Assembly: GCA_963707075.1 (NCBI GenBank)
Contig: CAVPOX010000004.1
Location: 682,001-746,000, forward strand
Direction: 5' to 3'
From: CAXMQZ01 sp963707075
GTDB taxonomy: Bacteria > Acidobacteriota > Thermoanaerobaculia > Multivoradales > JAHEKO01
Length of the DNA: 64,000 nucleotides
Under the pieces are notes generated by a model, which did no database searches, was not told the origin of the DNA, and saw only the letters and a list, made by a program, of their open reading frames with translations. Shown here piece by piece: positions 18,867 to 26,176 of the stretch. How positions within the stretch are numbered: the stretch's first letter is position 1; each line of letters starts with the position of its first letter. The position numbers and the translations under genes were made by a program.

Positions 18867-19427
18867 ATGACCTCTGAGAATGAAATACGTGATCTGGTGC
18901 GACGAGTGGTCGACGAGATGGCGGCGGGAGGCGTTGAGGGCGAGACTGCGGGTTCGGGTTCGACCGGGATTGCCATTGGTGGGGATCATGGAGGCTTCGC
19001 TTTGAAGAACGCGCTGGTAGGGCACTTGCGCGACCAGGGGTATCGCGTCGTCGACTGCGGCACTGACGGTCCCGAAGCGGTCGACTACCCCGATTTTGCC
19101 CACGCTGTCGCCCGCCAGGTGGCGGATGGGCACTGTCGGTGGGGTATCGTGATCGATGGGGCCGGCATTGGGTCGAGCATGACCGCCAACAAGGTACCTG
19201 GTATCAGGGCTGCCCTGTGCTACGACCTCTCGTCGGCGCGCAACAGTCGCGAGCACAATCACGCAAATGTGCTGACCCTGGGAGCCGGGCTGATTGGTGA
19301 GAGTCTTGCGCGGCAGATCGTCGACACCTGGCTGGGCACAGAGTGGGGGCCAGGCAGGCACGCCCGACGGGTAGAGATGATCGACGAGATCGAGCGCCGT
19401 TATTCGGCATCAGCCAGGAAAGAGTAG
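18867..19427 (+). CDS. rpiB: RpiB/LacAB-family sugar-phosphate isomerase with encapsulation-peptide N-terminus
   Basis: 186 residues. Residues 1-20 (ENEIRDLVRRVVDEMAAGG) form a short amphipathic helix followed by a Gly/Ser/Glu linker before the fold starts at GIAIGGDHGGFALKN. This extension is absent from ordinary RpiB and looks like a microcompartment encapsulation peptide. The fold retains DYPDFAHAVA, TANKVPGIRAAL and HNHANVLTLGAGL. The position of the catalytic Cys of E. coli RpiB (CGTGIG) is Asp97 here (DGAGIG). It probably interconverts aldose and ketose phosphates inside the compartment, but the changed active site makes the substrate uncertain. ATG 18867 lies 23 bases after the SpoIID stop and starts the microcompartment locus. 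Confidence 0.88.
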   Translation: MTSENEIRDLVRRVVDEMAAGGVEGETAGSGSTGIAIGGDHGGFALKNALVGHLRDQGYRVVDCGTDGPEAVDYPDFAHAVARQVADGHCRWGIVIDGAGIGSSMTANKVPGIRAALCYDLSSARNSREHNHANVLTLGAGLIGESLARQIVDTWLGTEWGPGRHARRVEMIDEIERRYSASARKE

Positions 19428-19431
19428 GGAG

Positions 19432-20286
19432 ATGACAGACCGGGAAGAGCTCATAGAGATCATCACCAGACGCGTCCTGGCCGAGTTGGAGCGAGATCCC
19501 GACGAGCAGTGTGCCGATTGTGGCGGGGCCTGCGCCTCCCACTGTCCCGACAAGGTCAGGAGCCTGGTCGACGAGGGGGCGGCACGCATTGCCTATCATG
19601 GGCGGGGTGGGGATATTCCTTCAGATATTGCCTCCTATATCGATCACACGATGCTGGGACCGTCAACGACCGGCCCGCAGGTCGATCGCCTGTGTGAGGA
19701 GGCCCGTCGCTACGGCTTCGCGGCGGTGTGTGTCAATCCGGTCTGGGTGCGCCGGTGCCGCGACAATCTGCGAGGGTCGAAGGTTCGGATCGCCTCGGTT
19801 GTCGGCTTTCCTCTCGGGGCCAATGCGACCGAGACCAAGGTCATGGAAGCGCGACGGGCGTTGCGGGATGGTGCGCGCGAGATTGATATGGTGATCAACG
19901 TCGGTCTGCTCAAGGAAGGGGACTACCCAGCGGTGCAGCAAGATATCGCTCGCGTCGCGGATGCCTGCCGGGAAGTGGGCGCGGTCTGCAAAGTGATCAT
20001 CGAGGCAGGCCTGTTGTCGGATGAAGAGAAGGTTGTCGCCTGCCAACTGGCGCAGGCTGCCAAGGCCGACTATGTCAAGACTTCCACCGGGTTCGGCCCC
20101 GGAGGCGCCACGGTGTACGATGTGGCGCTGATGCGCGAGACAGTCGGTCCGTCGATGGGAGTCAAGGCCTCCGGGGGTATCAAGACTGCCGATGACGCGG
20201 AGCAGATGATCGGTGCGGGTGCAACCCGGATAGGAGCGTCTGCCGGAGTCTCCATTGTCGGTGGAAACGGAGATGGGGATGCCTAG
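19432..20286 (+). CDS. deoC: Deoxyribose-phosphate aldolase with encapsulation-peptide N-terminus
   Basis: 284 residues, about 50 more than a typical DeoC. Residues 3-20 (DREELIEIITRRVLAELE) form an amphipathic helix like those on its two enzyme neighbours; a four-cysteine motif CADCGGACASHCP (28-40) follows. The class I aldolase core starts at SDIASYIDHTMLGP and has the catalytic set: Asp152 in DMVINVG, the Schiff-base Lys216 in VKTSTGFGPGG and Lys245 in VKASGGIK. It cleaves 2-deoxyribose 5-phosphate to acetaldehyde and glyceraldehyde 3-phosphate, so it can supply the aldehyde used by the dehydrogenase encoded downstream. The start ATG is 4 bases after the rpiB stop. Confidence 0.95.
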   Translation: MTDREELIEIITRRVLAELERDPDEQCADCGGACASHCPDKVRSLVDEGAARIAYHGRGGDIPSDIASYIDHTMLGPSTTGPQVDRLCEEARRYGFAAVCVNPVWVRRCRDNLRGSKVRIASVVGFPLGANATETKVMEARRALRDGAREIDMVINVGLLKEGDYPAVQQDIARVADACREVGAVCKVIIEAGLLSDEEKVVACQLAQAAKADYVKTSTGFGPGGATVYDVALMRETVGPSMGVKASGGIKTADDAEQMIGAGATRIGASAGVSIVGGNGDGDA

Positions 20287-20911
20287 TCAGGTCGAGCTAC
20301 GGGCCTACGCTTTTCTGGACAGCCTGCAACCCCAGTATGCTGCATTTCTCGGGACCATCGCCCAGGGTTTCCTCCCGCTGGCAGGGGACGCTTCACTGTG
20401 GGTGGAAATCGCGCCCGGGATCGAGATCAACCGCCTGACCGATATCGCGTTGAAGTCGACGCGGGTACGGCCCGGAATGCAGATCGTCGAAAGGTATTTC
20501 GGCCTGCTGGAGGTCCATTCGCAATCGCAGGCAGAGACCCGGGCAGCTGGTGAATCGATCCTCGATGACCTCGGACTGACCGAATCAGATCGGCTGAGAC
20601 CCCGGGTGCTGTCGAGCCAGATCGTTCGGCATGTCGACGATCACCAGGTTCAGCTGATCAATCGGATGCGACATGGTCATATGTTGATTCCCGGTCAGAC
20701 CCTCTATGTGTTGGAAGTGGAGCCCGCGCCCTATGCGGCACTGGCGGCCAATGAAGCGGAAAAGGCGGCTGAGATCAACATTCTGGAGGTCCGGGCGTTC
20801 GGGTCTTTTGGCCGGGTATATCTGGGCGGCGAAGAGAGGGATATCGATGTCGGTTGGCGAGCGGCAATGGCCGCGCTCGAGGACGTGACGGGAAGAGAGA
20901 TCAAGCGATAA
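20279..20911 (+). CDS. BMC-T shell protein (tandem BMC domain, probably stacking type)
   Basis: 210 residues with two BMC folds in tandem. The sequence starts VELRAYAFLDSLQPQYAAFLG, has LPLAGDASLWVEIAPGIEIN, then MQIVERYFGLLEVHS in the first half, and TLYVLEVEPAPYAALAANEAEKAAEINILEV... across the second (20699-20789). These segments closely recall the Haliangium ochraceum BMC-T proteins that stack as double trimers with gated central pores. It would form pseudohexameric facets tiles and a route for larger substrates or cofactors. ATG 20279 (GGAG 6 bases upstream) overlaps the deoC end by 8 bases; ATG 20273 is an alternative. Confidence 0.92.
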   Translation: MPSQVELRAYAFLDSLQPQYAAFLGTIAQGFLPLAGDASLWVEIAPGIEINRLTDIALKSTRVRPGMQIVERYFGLLEVHSQSQAETRAAGESILDDLGLTESDRLRPRVLSSQIVRHVDDHQVQLINRMRHGHMLIPGQTLYVLEVEPAPYAALAANEAEKAAEINILEVRAFGSFGRVYLGGEERDIDVGWRAAMAALEDVTGREIKR

Positions 20912-20939
20912 ACCGTTCGAACGAAGGGAGATGGGCGAT

Positions 20940-21242
20940 ATGGCTGAAGCGTTGGGAATGATCGAATGTCGTGGGTTCGCGGCCATGGTGGAGGCCGCGG
21001 ACGCCATGGTCAAGGCTGCCAAGGTGGAGTTGGTGAGTATGGAAAAGACCGGGGGCGGCTACGTGACGGCGATCGTCCGAGGTGACGTCGCGGCAGTCAA
21101 AGCGGCTGTCGACGCCGGAATCCGAGGTGCGGAGAAGGTTGGCGAAGTGGTTTCTACCCACGTCATCGCACGGCCTCACACCAATATCGACCTCGTTTTG
21201 CCCCTCGGTCGGCAAGAGGAAGCTGCCAAGGGCGGCGGCTAG
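20940..21242 (+). CDS. BMC-H hexameric shell protein
   Basis: 100 residues, one BMC domain. It begins with the canonical ALGMIECRGFAAMVEAADAM and contains the pore motif EKTGGGYVTAIVRGDVAAV and HVIARPH. From memory it is very close to the Haliangium ochraceum BMC-H protein. Hexamers tile the facets; the small Gly-rich pore admits small polar metabolites. AGGGAG lies 9 bases before ATG 20940; the in-frame ATG at 20931 has no room for a ribosome site. Confidence 0.97.
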   Translation: MAEALGMIECRGFAAMVEAADAMVKAAKVELVSMEKTGGGYVTAIVRGDVAAVKAAVDAGIRGAEKVGEVVSTHVIARPHTNIDLVLPLGRQEEAAKGGG

Positions 21243-21266
21243 GTTCGGTAACAAAGGAAGCCGATC

Positions 21267-21560
21267 ATGCTCCTCGGCAGAGTAGTGGGGACGCTTGTCG
21301 CGACTCGCAAGGAGCCTTCCATGGAGGGCTTCAAGTTCCTTGTCTTGCGCCAGATCGATGTCGATGGCAAGGAGCAGGAAGGGTATGTCGTAGCTGTGGA
21401 TGCGGTAGGTGCGGGAGTCGAAGAGGTCGTGCTCTTCGCCACGGGCAGTGCCGCAAGGCAGACTCTGGCCACCAAGGATCGGCCTTGTGACGCTGTCGTC
21501 ATGGCAATTGTGGACAGCTGGGAAGTCGGGGGTAACGAGCTCTACCACAAGTACCGCTAG
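21267..21560 (+). CDS. BMC-P (EutN/CcmL) pentameric vertex protein 1
   Basis: 97 residues with the EutN/CcmL beta-barrel signature: start LLGRVVGTLVATRKEPSMEG, then FLVLRQIDVDGKEQEGYVVAVDAVGAG and the end VVMAIVDSWEV. Pentamers cap the twelve vertices of the shell. AAAGGAAG is well placed before the ATG. It is the longest of three such proteins in the locus (the others are 93 and 89 residues). Confidence 0.95.
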   Translation: MLLGRVVGTLVATRKEPSMEGFKFLVLRQIDVDGKEQEGYVVAVDAVGAGVEEVVLFATGSAARQTLATKDRPCDAVVMAIVDSWEVGGNELYHKYR

Positions 21561-21576
21561 GTACGCCCGGTCCTCT

Positions 21577-23016
21577 ATGACCTATAACGAAGAGAACGTT
21601 CGTGAGATCATCCGCCGAGTCCGACGGCGATTTGGCGAAACGGCCCCCGGTGTCTCGTCGTCCGGTCCTTCGATCGCCTCTGCCGACCTTGGCGACGGGG
21701 TCTTCTCTTCCGTTTCGGCGGCTGTTGAAGCCGCTCAGCGCGCCTTCGAGCAGTTCAGCGACCTGGGTCTGGAACGTCGCCGTGAAGTCATCGATAGCGT
21801 GCGAGGATCGATGCGGGAGCACTCCGGCGAGCTCGCCCGCCTGGCTCACGAGGAAACCGGTCTCGGACGGGCCGAGGACAAGGTCGTCAAGAACCTGCTG
21901 GTCACCGACAAGACTCCGGGTCCCGAGGACCTGGAGCCCGACGCCACGACCGGCGATCAGGGCATGACCGTGACAGAGTTTGCTCCGTTCGGTGTCGTCG
22001 CGGCGATCACACCGACCACGAATCCGACGGCGACGATTATCAACAACAGTCTGGCAATTGTCTCGGCGGGCAACGGTCTGGTGTTCAATGCCCACCCCAA
22101 TGGCAAGAAGGTCTCGGCTCTCTGCGTACAGCTGATCAACCAGGCAATCGCCAGGGTGGGGGGGCCAGCGAATCTGGTGACCACGGTGGAGAACCCGACC
22201 ATCTCGTCCGCGCAGGAGCTCATGCGGGATCATCGTGTCCGTCTGTTGATGGTGACCGGTGGACCGGGGGTCGTGGCTGAGGCGCTCGCGACCGACAAGC
22301 GCGCCATCACGGCGGGACCCGGTAATCCTCCCGTTCTCGTCGACGAGACGGCCGATATCGAGTTGGCCGGCCGGGAGATCGTCCGCGGCGCTTCATTCGA
22401 CAACAACATGGTCTGCACCGATGAGAAGGAGATCTTGGTGGTCGGCTCCAAGGCTGACGACCTGCTCAACGCGCTCGGGCGGAATCGAGCGATTGTGCTC
22501 CAGGAATACCAGCTGAGACAGCTCGAACGGGTGATCTTCGTCGAGATGGGGGAACCGGGGCGGCCTGGTGAGATCGACCGCCGGTGGATCGGGCAGAACG
22601 CAAACAGGATTCTGGCGGAGATCGGCATCACCGCGAGTGACGATCTCAGGTTGATCGTCGCCGAGGTCTCCAGAGAGCACAGTCTCGTATGGACCGAGCA
22701 GATGATGCCGGTCGTTCCGCTGGTCAGAGTCAGGAATGTCGAGGACGGCATCGATCTGGCGGTGCGGGCCGAGCACGGCTTTCGGCATACAGCTTCGGTC
22801 TACTCGAACGATGTATCGGTCATTACGCGGATGGCGAGGACGATGAAGTCCAGCATCTTCGTCGCCAACGCGGCCAATCTCGCAGGTCTGGGAGCCGGTG
22901 GTGAGGATTACAGCTCGTTCTCCATCGCAACCCCGACTGGTGAAGGGCTGACCCGGCCACGTACCTTTTCGCGTGTCCGTCGACTGACAGTGGTGGGTTC
23001 AATGAGGATCGTCTAG
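21577..23016 (+). CDS. CoA-acylating aldehyde dehydrogenase (PduP/EutE-like) with encapsulation peptide
   Basis: 479 residues. Residues 4-19 (NEENVREIIRRVRRRF) form the N-terminal encapsulation-type helix, followed by a Gly/Ser linker (TAPGVSSSGPS). The dehydrogenase core has TPTTNPTATIINNSL, VTGGPGVV, AGPGNPPVLVD and the catalytic Cys280 in FDNNMVCTDEKE, all typical of PduP/EutE-type enzymes. It oxidises an aldehyde to acyl-CoA with NAD+ and CoA; with DeoC beside it the substrate is probably acetaldehyde. ATG 21577 is 16 bases after the preceding stop and lacks a good Shine-Dalgarno site, so translational coupling is likely. No phosphotransacylase (PduL) or alcohol dehydrogenase gene is in the locus. 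Confidence 0.95.
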   Translation: MTYNEENVREIIRRVRRRFGETAPGVSSSGPSIASADLGDGVFSSVSAAVEAAQRAFEQFSDLGLERRREVIDSVRGSMREHSGELARLAHEETGLGRAEDKVVKNLLVTDKTPGPEDLEPDATTGDQGMTVTEFAPFGVVAAITPTTNPTATIINNSLAIVSAGNGLVFNAHPNGKKVSALCVQLINQAIARVGGPANLVTTVENPTISSAQELMRDHRVRLLMVTGGPGVVAEALATDKRAITAGPGNPPVLVDETADIELAGREIVRGASFDNNMVCTDEKEILVVGSKADDLLNALGRNRAIVLQEYQLRQLERVIFVEMGEPGRPGEIDRRWIGQNANRILAEIGITASDDLRLIVAEVSREHSLVWTEQMMPVVPLVRVRNVEDGIDLAVRAEHGFRHTASVYSNDVSVITRMARTMKSSIFVANAANLAGLGAGGEDYSSFSIATPTGEGLTRPRTFSRVRRLTVVGSMRIV

Positions 23017-23607
23017 ATGCATCCTGCTATTTTGCTTCTCGAATTCGATTCCATCGCGACAGGTATCGCCGCGGGTGATGCCATGGCCAAAAGAGCTGAG
23101 CTCTTGACTCTCCACACGGGTACTGTCCAGCCGGGCAAGTACCTGGTTCTGGCAGGTGGTGCGGTCGGCCACGTGGAAGAGGCTCGTCTCGCTGGCCGGG
23201 CCCGTGGGCAGAACGGTCTCATCGACGAGATCTATCTCCCCGAGGTTCATCCCGAGGTGGTGAAGGCTATGACCGGCACCCGCCGGCCCAGTCAGGGCGC
23301 GGCCCTCGGGGTTGTCGAGACCCGCACCGTCGCGGCGGTGATCGGGGCGGCCGATGCCGGCATCAAGGCCGCCGAGGTCTCGATCTTGCAGATTCGCATG
23401 GCCGATGGCCTGGGAGGCAAGGGTTATGTGTTGTTTTCCGGTGAGGTGCACAGCGTCGAGGCCGCAGTCGAGCGAGGTGTCGCCAGTCTCGTTTCGGCCG
23501 ATCTTCTGGTAGCCCACGTCGTCATCCCGCAACTCCATGGCGAGATGCTGGACGACCTGGTGAGCGAAGCCGAGTTCGTCTCGCGAGTAAGATCCCGCGA
23601 TGTTTGA
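23017..23607 (+). CDS. BMC-T shell protein (single-layer type)
   Basis: 196 residues with two BMC domains: PAILLLEFDSIATGIAAGDAM then LLTLHTGTVQPGKYLVLAGG in the first, and ALGVVETRTVAAVIGAADAG with GYVLFSGEVHSVEAAVERG in the second. This layout resembles the Haliangium BMC-T that forms single trimers, unlike the stacking-type protein encoded at 20279. The ATG follows the aldehyde dehydrogenase stop directly, with GAGG inside the end of that gene, so the two are tightly coupled. Confidence 0.94.
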   Translation: MHPAILLLEFDSIATGIAAGDAMAKRAELLTLHTGTVQPGKYLVLAGGAVGHVEEARLAGRARGQNGLIDEIYLPEVHPEVVKAMTGTRRPSQGAALGVVETRTVAAVIGAADAGIKAAEVSILQIRMADGLGGKGYVLFSGEVHSVEAAVERGVASLVSADLLVAHVVIPQLHGEMLDDLVSEAEFVSRVRSRDV

Positions 23608-23628
23608 CCTGCGGCCCCGAGGTGGAGC

Positions 23629-23910
23629 GTGAAACTGGCCAGGGTAGTGGGAACCGTCGTCGCCTCTACCAAGGTCGACGGCCTGGCGGGGGTGCGCTTC
23701 TTGATTGTTCAGCCGCTCGATCGCGATCGACGGGAGGTGGGCGAGCCCGTCGTGGCGGCGGATGCGGTGGCCATGGCTGCACCCGGCGACCTGGTCTACG
23801 TCGTGGCCAGCCGTGAGGCAGCCCTGGCCTGCCCTGAGAAATTCGTTCCGGTCGATCACGCCATCGTCGGCATCGTGGACGAGGTATCCGATCTGGAGCC
23901 CCAGCTATGA
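23629..23910 (+). CDS. BMC-P (EutN/CcmL) pentameric vertex protein 2
   Basis: 93 residues: KLARVVGTVVASTKVDGLAG, FLIVQPLDRDRREVGEPVV, ADAVAMAAPGDLVYVVASRE and HAIVGIVDEV, the EutN/CcmL pattern. GTG 23629 has GAGGTGGAG upstream. Its stop overlaps the start of the next BMC-P gene (ATGA). Confidence 0.95.
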   Translation: MKLARVVGTVVASTKVDGLAGVRFLIVQPLDRDRREVGEPVVAADAVAMAAPGDLVYVVASREAALACPEKFVPVDHAIVGIVDEVSDLEPQL

Positions 23911-24176
23911 AGATCGGCCGCGTGACCGGTACTGTGGTATCGACCATCAACGTCCCGGTGTACGACCACCGTCGGCTGTTGGTCTGCGATCTCCTGGATG
24001 CCAAAGGGCAGGAGCTGACTGGAGGCTACCTGATCGCTGTCGATGCTGTGGGTGCCGGCGCTGGTGAGACGGTTCTGATTCTCGATGAGGGTAACTCGGC
24101 CCGGCAGGTCGTGGACATCGAAGACGCCCCGATCCGGGCAGTGATCGTCGGCATCGTCGATCAGGTGACCGGGTAG
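23907..24176 (+). CDS. BMC-P (EutN/CcmL) pentameric vertex protein 3
   Basis: 89 residues: KIGRVTGTVVSTINVPVYDH, LLVCDLLDAKGQELTGGYLI, AVDAVGAGAGETVLILDEGN and AVIVGIVDQV. It ends the recognised shell set. Three distinct BMC-P paralogues for 12 vertices match the Haliangium ochraceum set and may create vertices with different binding properties. Confidence 0.95.
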   Translation: MKIGRVTGTVVSTINVPVYDHRRLLVCDLLDAKGQELTGGYLIAVDAVGAGAGETVLILDEGNSARQVVDIEDAPIRAVIVGIVDQVTG

Positions 24177-24237
24177 TGCGATACCATTCCGTCTGACCTC
24201 TAGACCGGTCCCTACACCGGTGCCGGGAGGGTCCAAT

Positions 24238-25419
24238 ATGACAGTCGAGATCAAAGAGACCACCAGCTCGATCGACTTCTCTCTGACAGAGGAGCAACGG
24301 GCTGTCCAAACCGCTGCCCGAGAGTTCGCCAAGAACGAGATCGATCCTCTGGTCGAGGAGTGGGATGAGAGTCAGACTTTTCCTCTCGAGCTCTTTGCCA
24401 AACTTGGTGAGTTGGGTTTCCTGGGAATCATCTTCCCGGAATCCCTGGGTGGTTCCGGGCTCGGCTATGTCGAATATGTTCTGATTGTCAACGAGATCTC
24501 GAAGGTGGATCCATCCATTGGCCTCAGCGTGGCGGCGCACAATTCCTTGTGCACCAACCACATCTACAAATTCGGCGACGAGAATCAGCGGCGCCGCTGG
24601 GTGGTGCCTCTCGCCAGGGGAGAGGCGATCGGCGCCTGGGCGCTGACCGAGCCCGATGCAGGATCAGATGCAGCCGGGACTCGCACCCGGGCTGAGAAGG
24701 TGGACGGAGGTTGGCTTCTCAACGGGGCCAAAACGTTCATCACTCATGGCTCTGTTTGCGACATCTGTGTTGTTCTGGCGGTGACGGATCCCGAAGGCAG
24801 CAAGCACCACAGTATCGGTGCCTTCGTTCTCGAGAAAGGCATGGACGGCTTCGCTCCCGGGAAGAAGGAGAACAAGCTCGGATCCAGGGCGTCGGATACT
24901 GCAGAAGTCTTGATGAACAACTGTTTCGTGCCCGATGACCATCTCCTGGGAGAACCCGATAGGGGATTCAAGCAGGCCCTGCAAATCCTCGATGGTGGCC
25001 GTATTTCGATCGCTGCGCTGGGATTGGGGACGGCTACAGGAGCCTTCGAGGCCGCGCTGAGCTATTCGAAAGAGCGCCAACAGTTTGGACGGGCGATCGC
25101 CAAATTCCAGGCTATCCAGTTCCACCTGGCGGAAATGGCCACCCGTATCGCAGCGACAGAGGCTCTGACCTTTGCCGCCGCCCTGGCCATGGATCGAGGG
25201 GAGAGGGTCTCGCGCCTGGCCGCGGAAGCGAAACTCTACTCCGGGGAAACTGCCGTCTTCTGTGCCGAGAGGGGGGTCCAGATCCATGGAGGGTACGGGT
25301 ACATCAAGGACTACCGAGCCGAGAAGTACTTCCGGGATTCCAAGATCTGCACGATCGGCGAGGGCACCAGTGAGATTCAACGGCTGGTCATTGCCCGGCA
25401 GTTGCTGAAGGGGCTGTAG
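24238..25419 (+). CDS. Acyl-CoA dehydrogenase
   Basis: 393 residues, typical length. FAD and substrate motifs: WALTEPDAGSDAAG, TFITHGSVCDICVVLAVTD, FGRAIAKFQAIQFHLAEMA, GVQIHGGYGYIKDY and ICTIGEGTSEIQRLVIAR, where the Glu of GEGTSEIQ occupies the catalytic-base position of short-chain acyl-CoA dehydrogenases. It oxidises an acyl-CoA to the enoyl-CoA and passes electrons to ETF. GGGAGGG lies 6 bases before ATG 24238. It is 61 bases downstream of the shell genes and 7 bases before the epimerase gene; which acyl-CoA it uses (butyryl, isobutyryl, glutaryl) cannot be told from sequence. Confidence 0.93.
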   Translation: MTVEIKETTSSIDFSLTEEQRAVQTAAREFAKNEIDPLVEEWDESQTFPLELFAKLGELGFLGIIFPESLGGSGLGYVEYVLIVNEISKVDPSIGLSVAAHNSLCTNHIYKFGDENQRRRWVVPLARGEAIGAWALTEPDAGSDAAGTRTRAEKVDGGWLLNGAKTFITHGSVCDICVVLAVTDPEGSKHHSIGAFVLEKGMDGFAPGKKENKLGSRASDTAEVLMNNCFVPDDHLLGEPDRGFKQALQILDGGRISIAALGLGTATGAFEAALSYSKERQQFGRAIAKFQAIQFHLAEMATRIAATEALTFAAALAMDRGERVSRLAAEAKLYSGETAVFCAERGVQIHGGYGYIKDYRAEKYFRDSKICTIGEGTSEIQRLVIARQLLKGL

Positions 25420-25426
25420 CGCAGCG

Positions 25427-25831
25427 ATGATCGAGAGGATCGACCATGTCGGTATCGCAGTTGCCTCGATCGAAGAGGCCGTGAAGCTGTATAAGGCACT
25501 TGGCATGGAAGTGGAGGGCCAGGAAGAGGTTCTGGCGGAGGGAGTACGTGTTGCCATGATCCGCTGTGGCGAGAGCCGGATCGAGCTTCTGGAGCCGACA
25601 ACGGACACTTCGCCGATCGCCAGATTCCTCGCCAAACGAGGAGGAGGTGTGCATCACATCTGTCTGGCGACGACCGACATTCAGGCCGATCAACGGATTC
25701 TGCAGGCGGATGGTGTCCAGTTGCTGCGACCTGAACCCACTCGCGGGGCGGGTGGTTGCTGGGTGCAATTCATTCATCCCAAGAGCGCTGCAGGTGTGCT
25801 TGTCGAACTGTCGGAGGCTGACGGATGCTGA
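25427..25831 (+). CDS. mce: Methylmalonyl-CoA epimerase
   Basis: 134 residues, a vicinal-oxygen-chelate protein. It starts IERIDHVGIAVASIEEAVKLY, has ELLEPTTDTSPIARFLAKRG and GGVHHICLATTDI, and ends FIHPKSAAGVLVELSE, which is the methylmalonyl-CoA epimerase pattern with metal ligands in IDHVGI, GVHHIC and VLVELSE. It interconverts (2S)- and (2R)-methylmalonyl-CoA in propionyl-CoA or succinyl-CoA metabolism. The mutase and carboxylase are not in the window. Confidence 0.92.
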   Translation: MIERIDHVGIAVASIEEAVKLYKALGMEVEGQEEVLAEGVRVAMIRCGESRIELLEPTTDTSPIARFLAKRGGGVHHICLATTDIQADQRILQADGVQLLRPEPTRGAGGCWVQFIHPKSAAGVLVELSEADGC

Positions 25832-26157
25832 AGCCCGACTCCATTGTGATTGCTCATCTGGTCAATCCGACCGAAAAGTTCTGGGGGGTCCTGCTCAACC
25901 TCGACCAGAGCGGTTTGATTCTGCGCGGGATAAGTGTCTCGAGCTTCGATGACTGGATGTTCCAGGCCGCACGTCAGGCCCCGCATGCACTGGGACTCTC
26001 GACCATGTTCGTTCCGCTGTTCCGAATCGAAAGGATTTTCCTCGATGAACAGATCGGTGAGGTCGAATCCTACAGGCAGCGCTTCGAGCAGCAGGTAGGC
26101 CGGGCGGTCGAGACCTATCTTGGTCTCGAGGTCGCCAGCGACGCGAAGCCCTCCTGA
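25825..26157 (+). CDS. Small conserved-looking protein, function unknown
   Basis: 110 residues, overlapping the epimerase end by 7 bases. The sequence VIAHLVNPTEKFWGVLLNLDQSGLILRGIS resembles the Sm-like or 'functional regulator of ligand binding' type beta fold, and FEQQVGRAVETYLGL suggests a C-terminal helix. No signal peptide or membrane segment. I do not recognise the family. The tight coupling to mce and the regular composition indicate a real gene, possibly regulatory. Confidence 0.65.
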   Translation: MLKPDSIVIAHLVNPTEKFWGVLLNLDQSGLILRGISVSSFDDWMFQAARQAPHALGLSTMFVPLFRIERIFLDEQIGEVESYRQRFEQQVGRAVETYLGLEVASDAKPS

Positions 26158-26176
26158 TCGTCCGCCGGCTGCGGAT

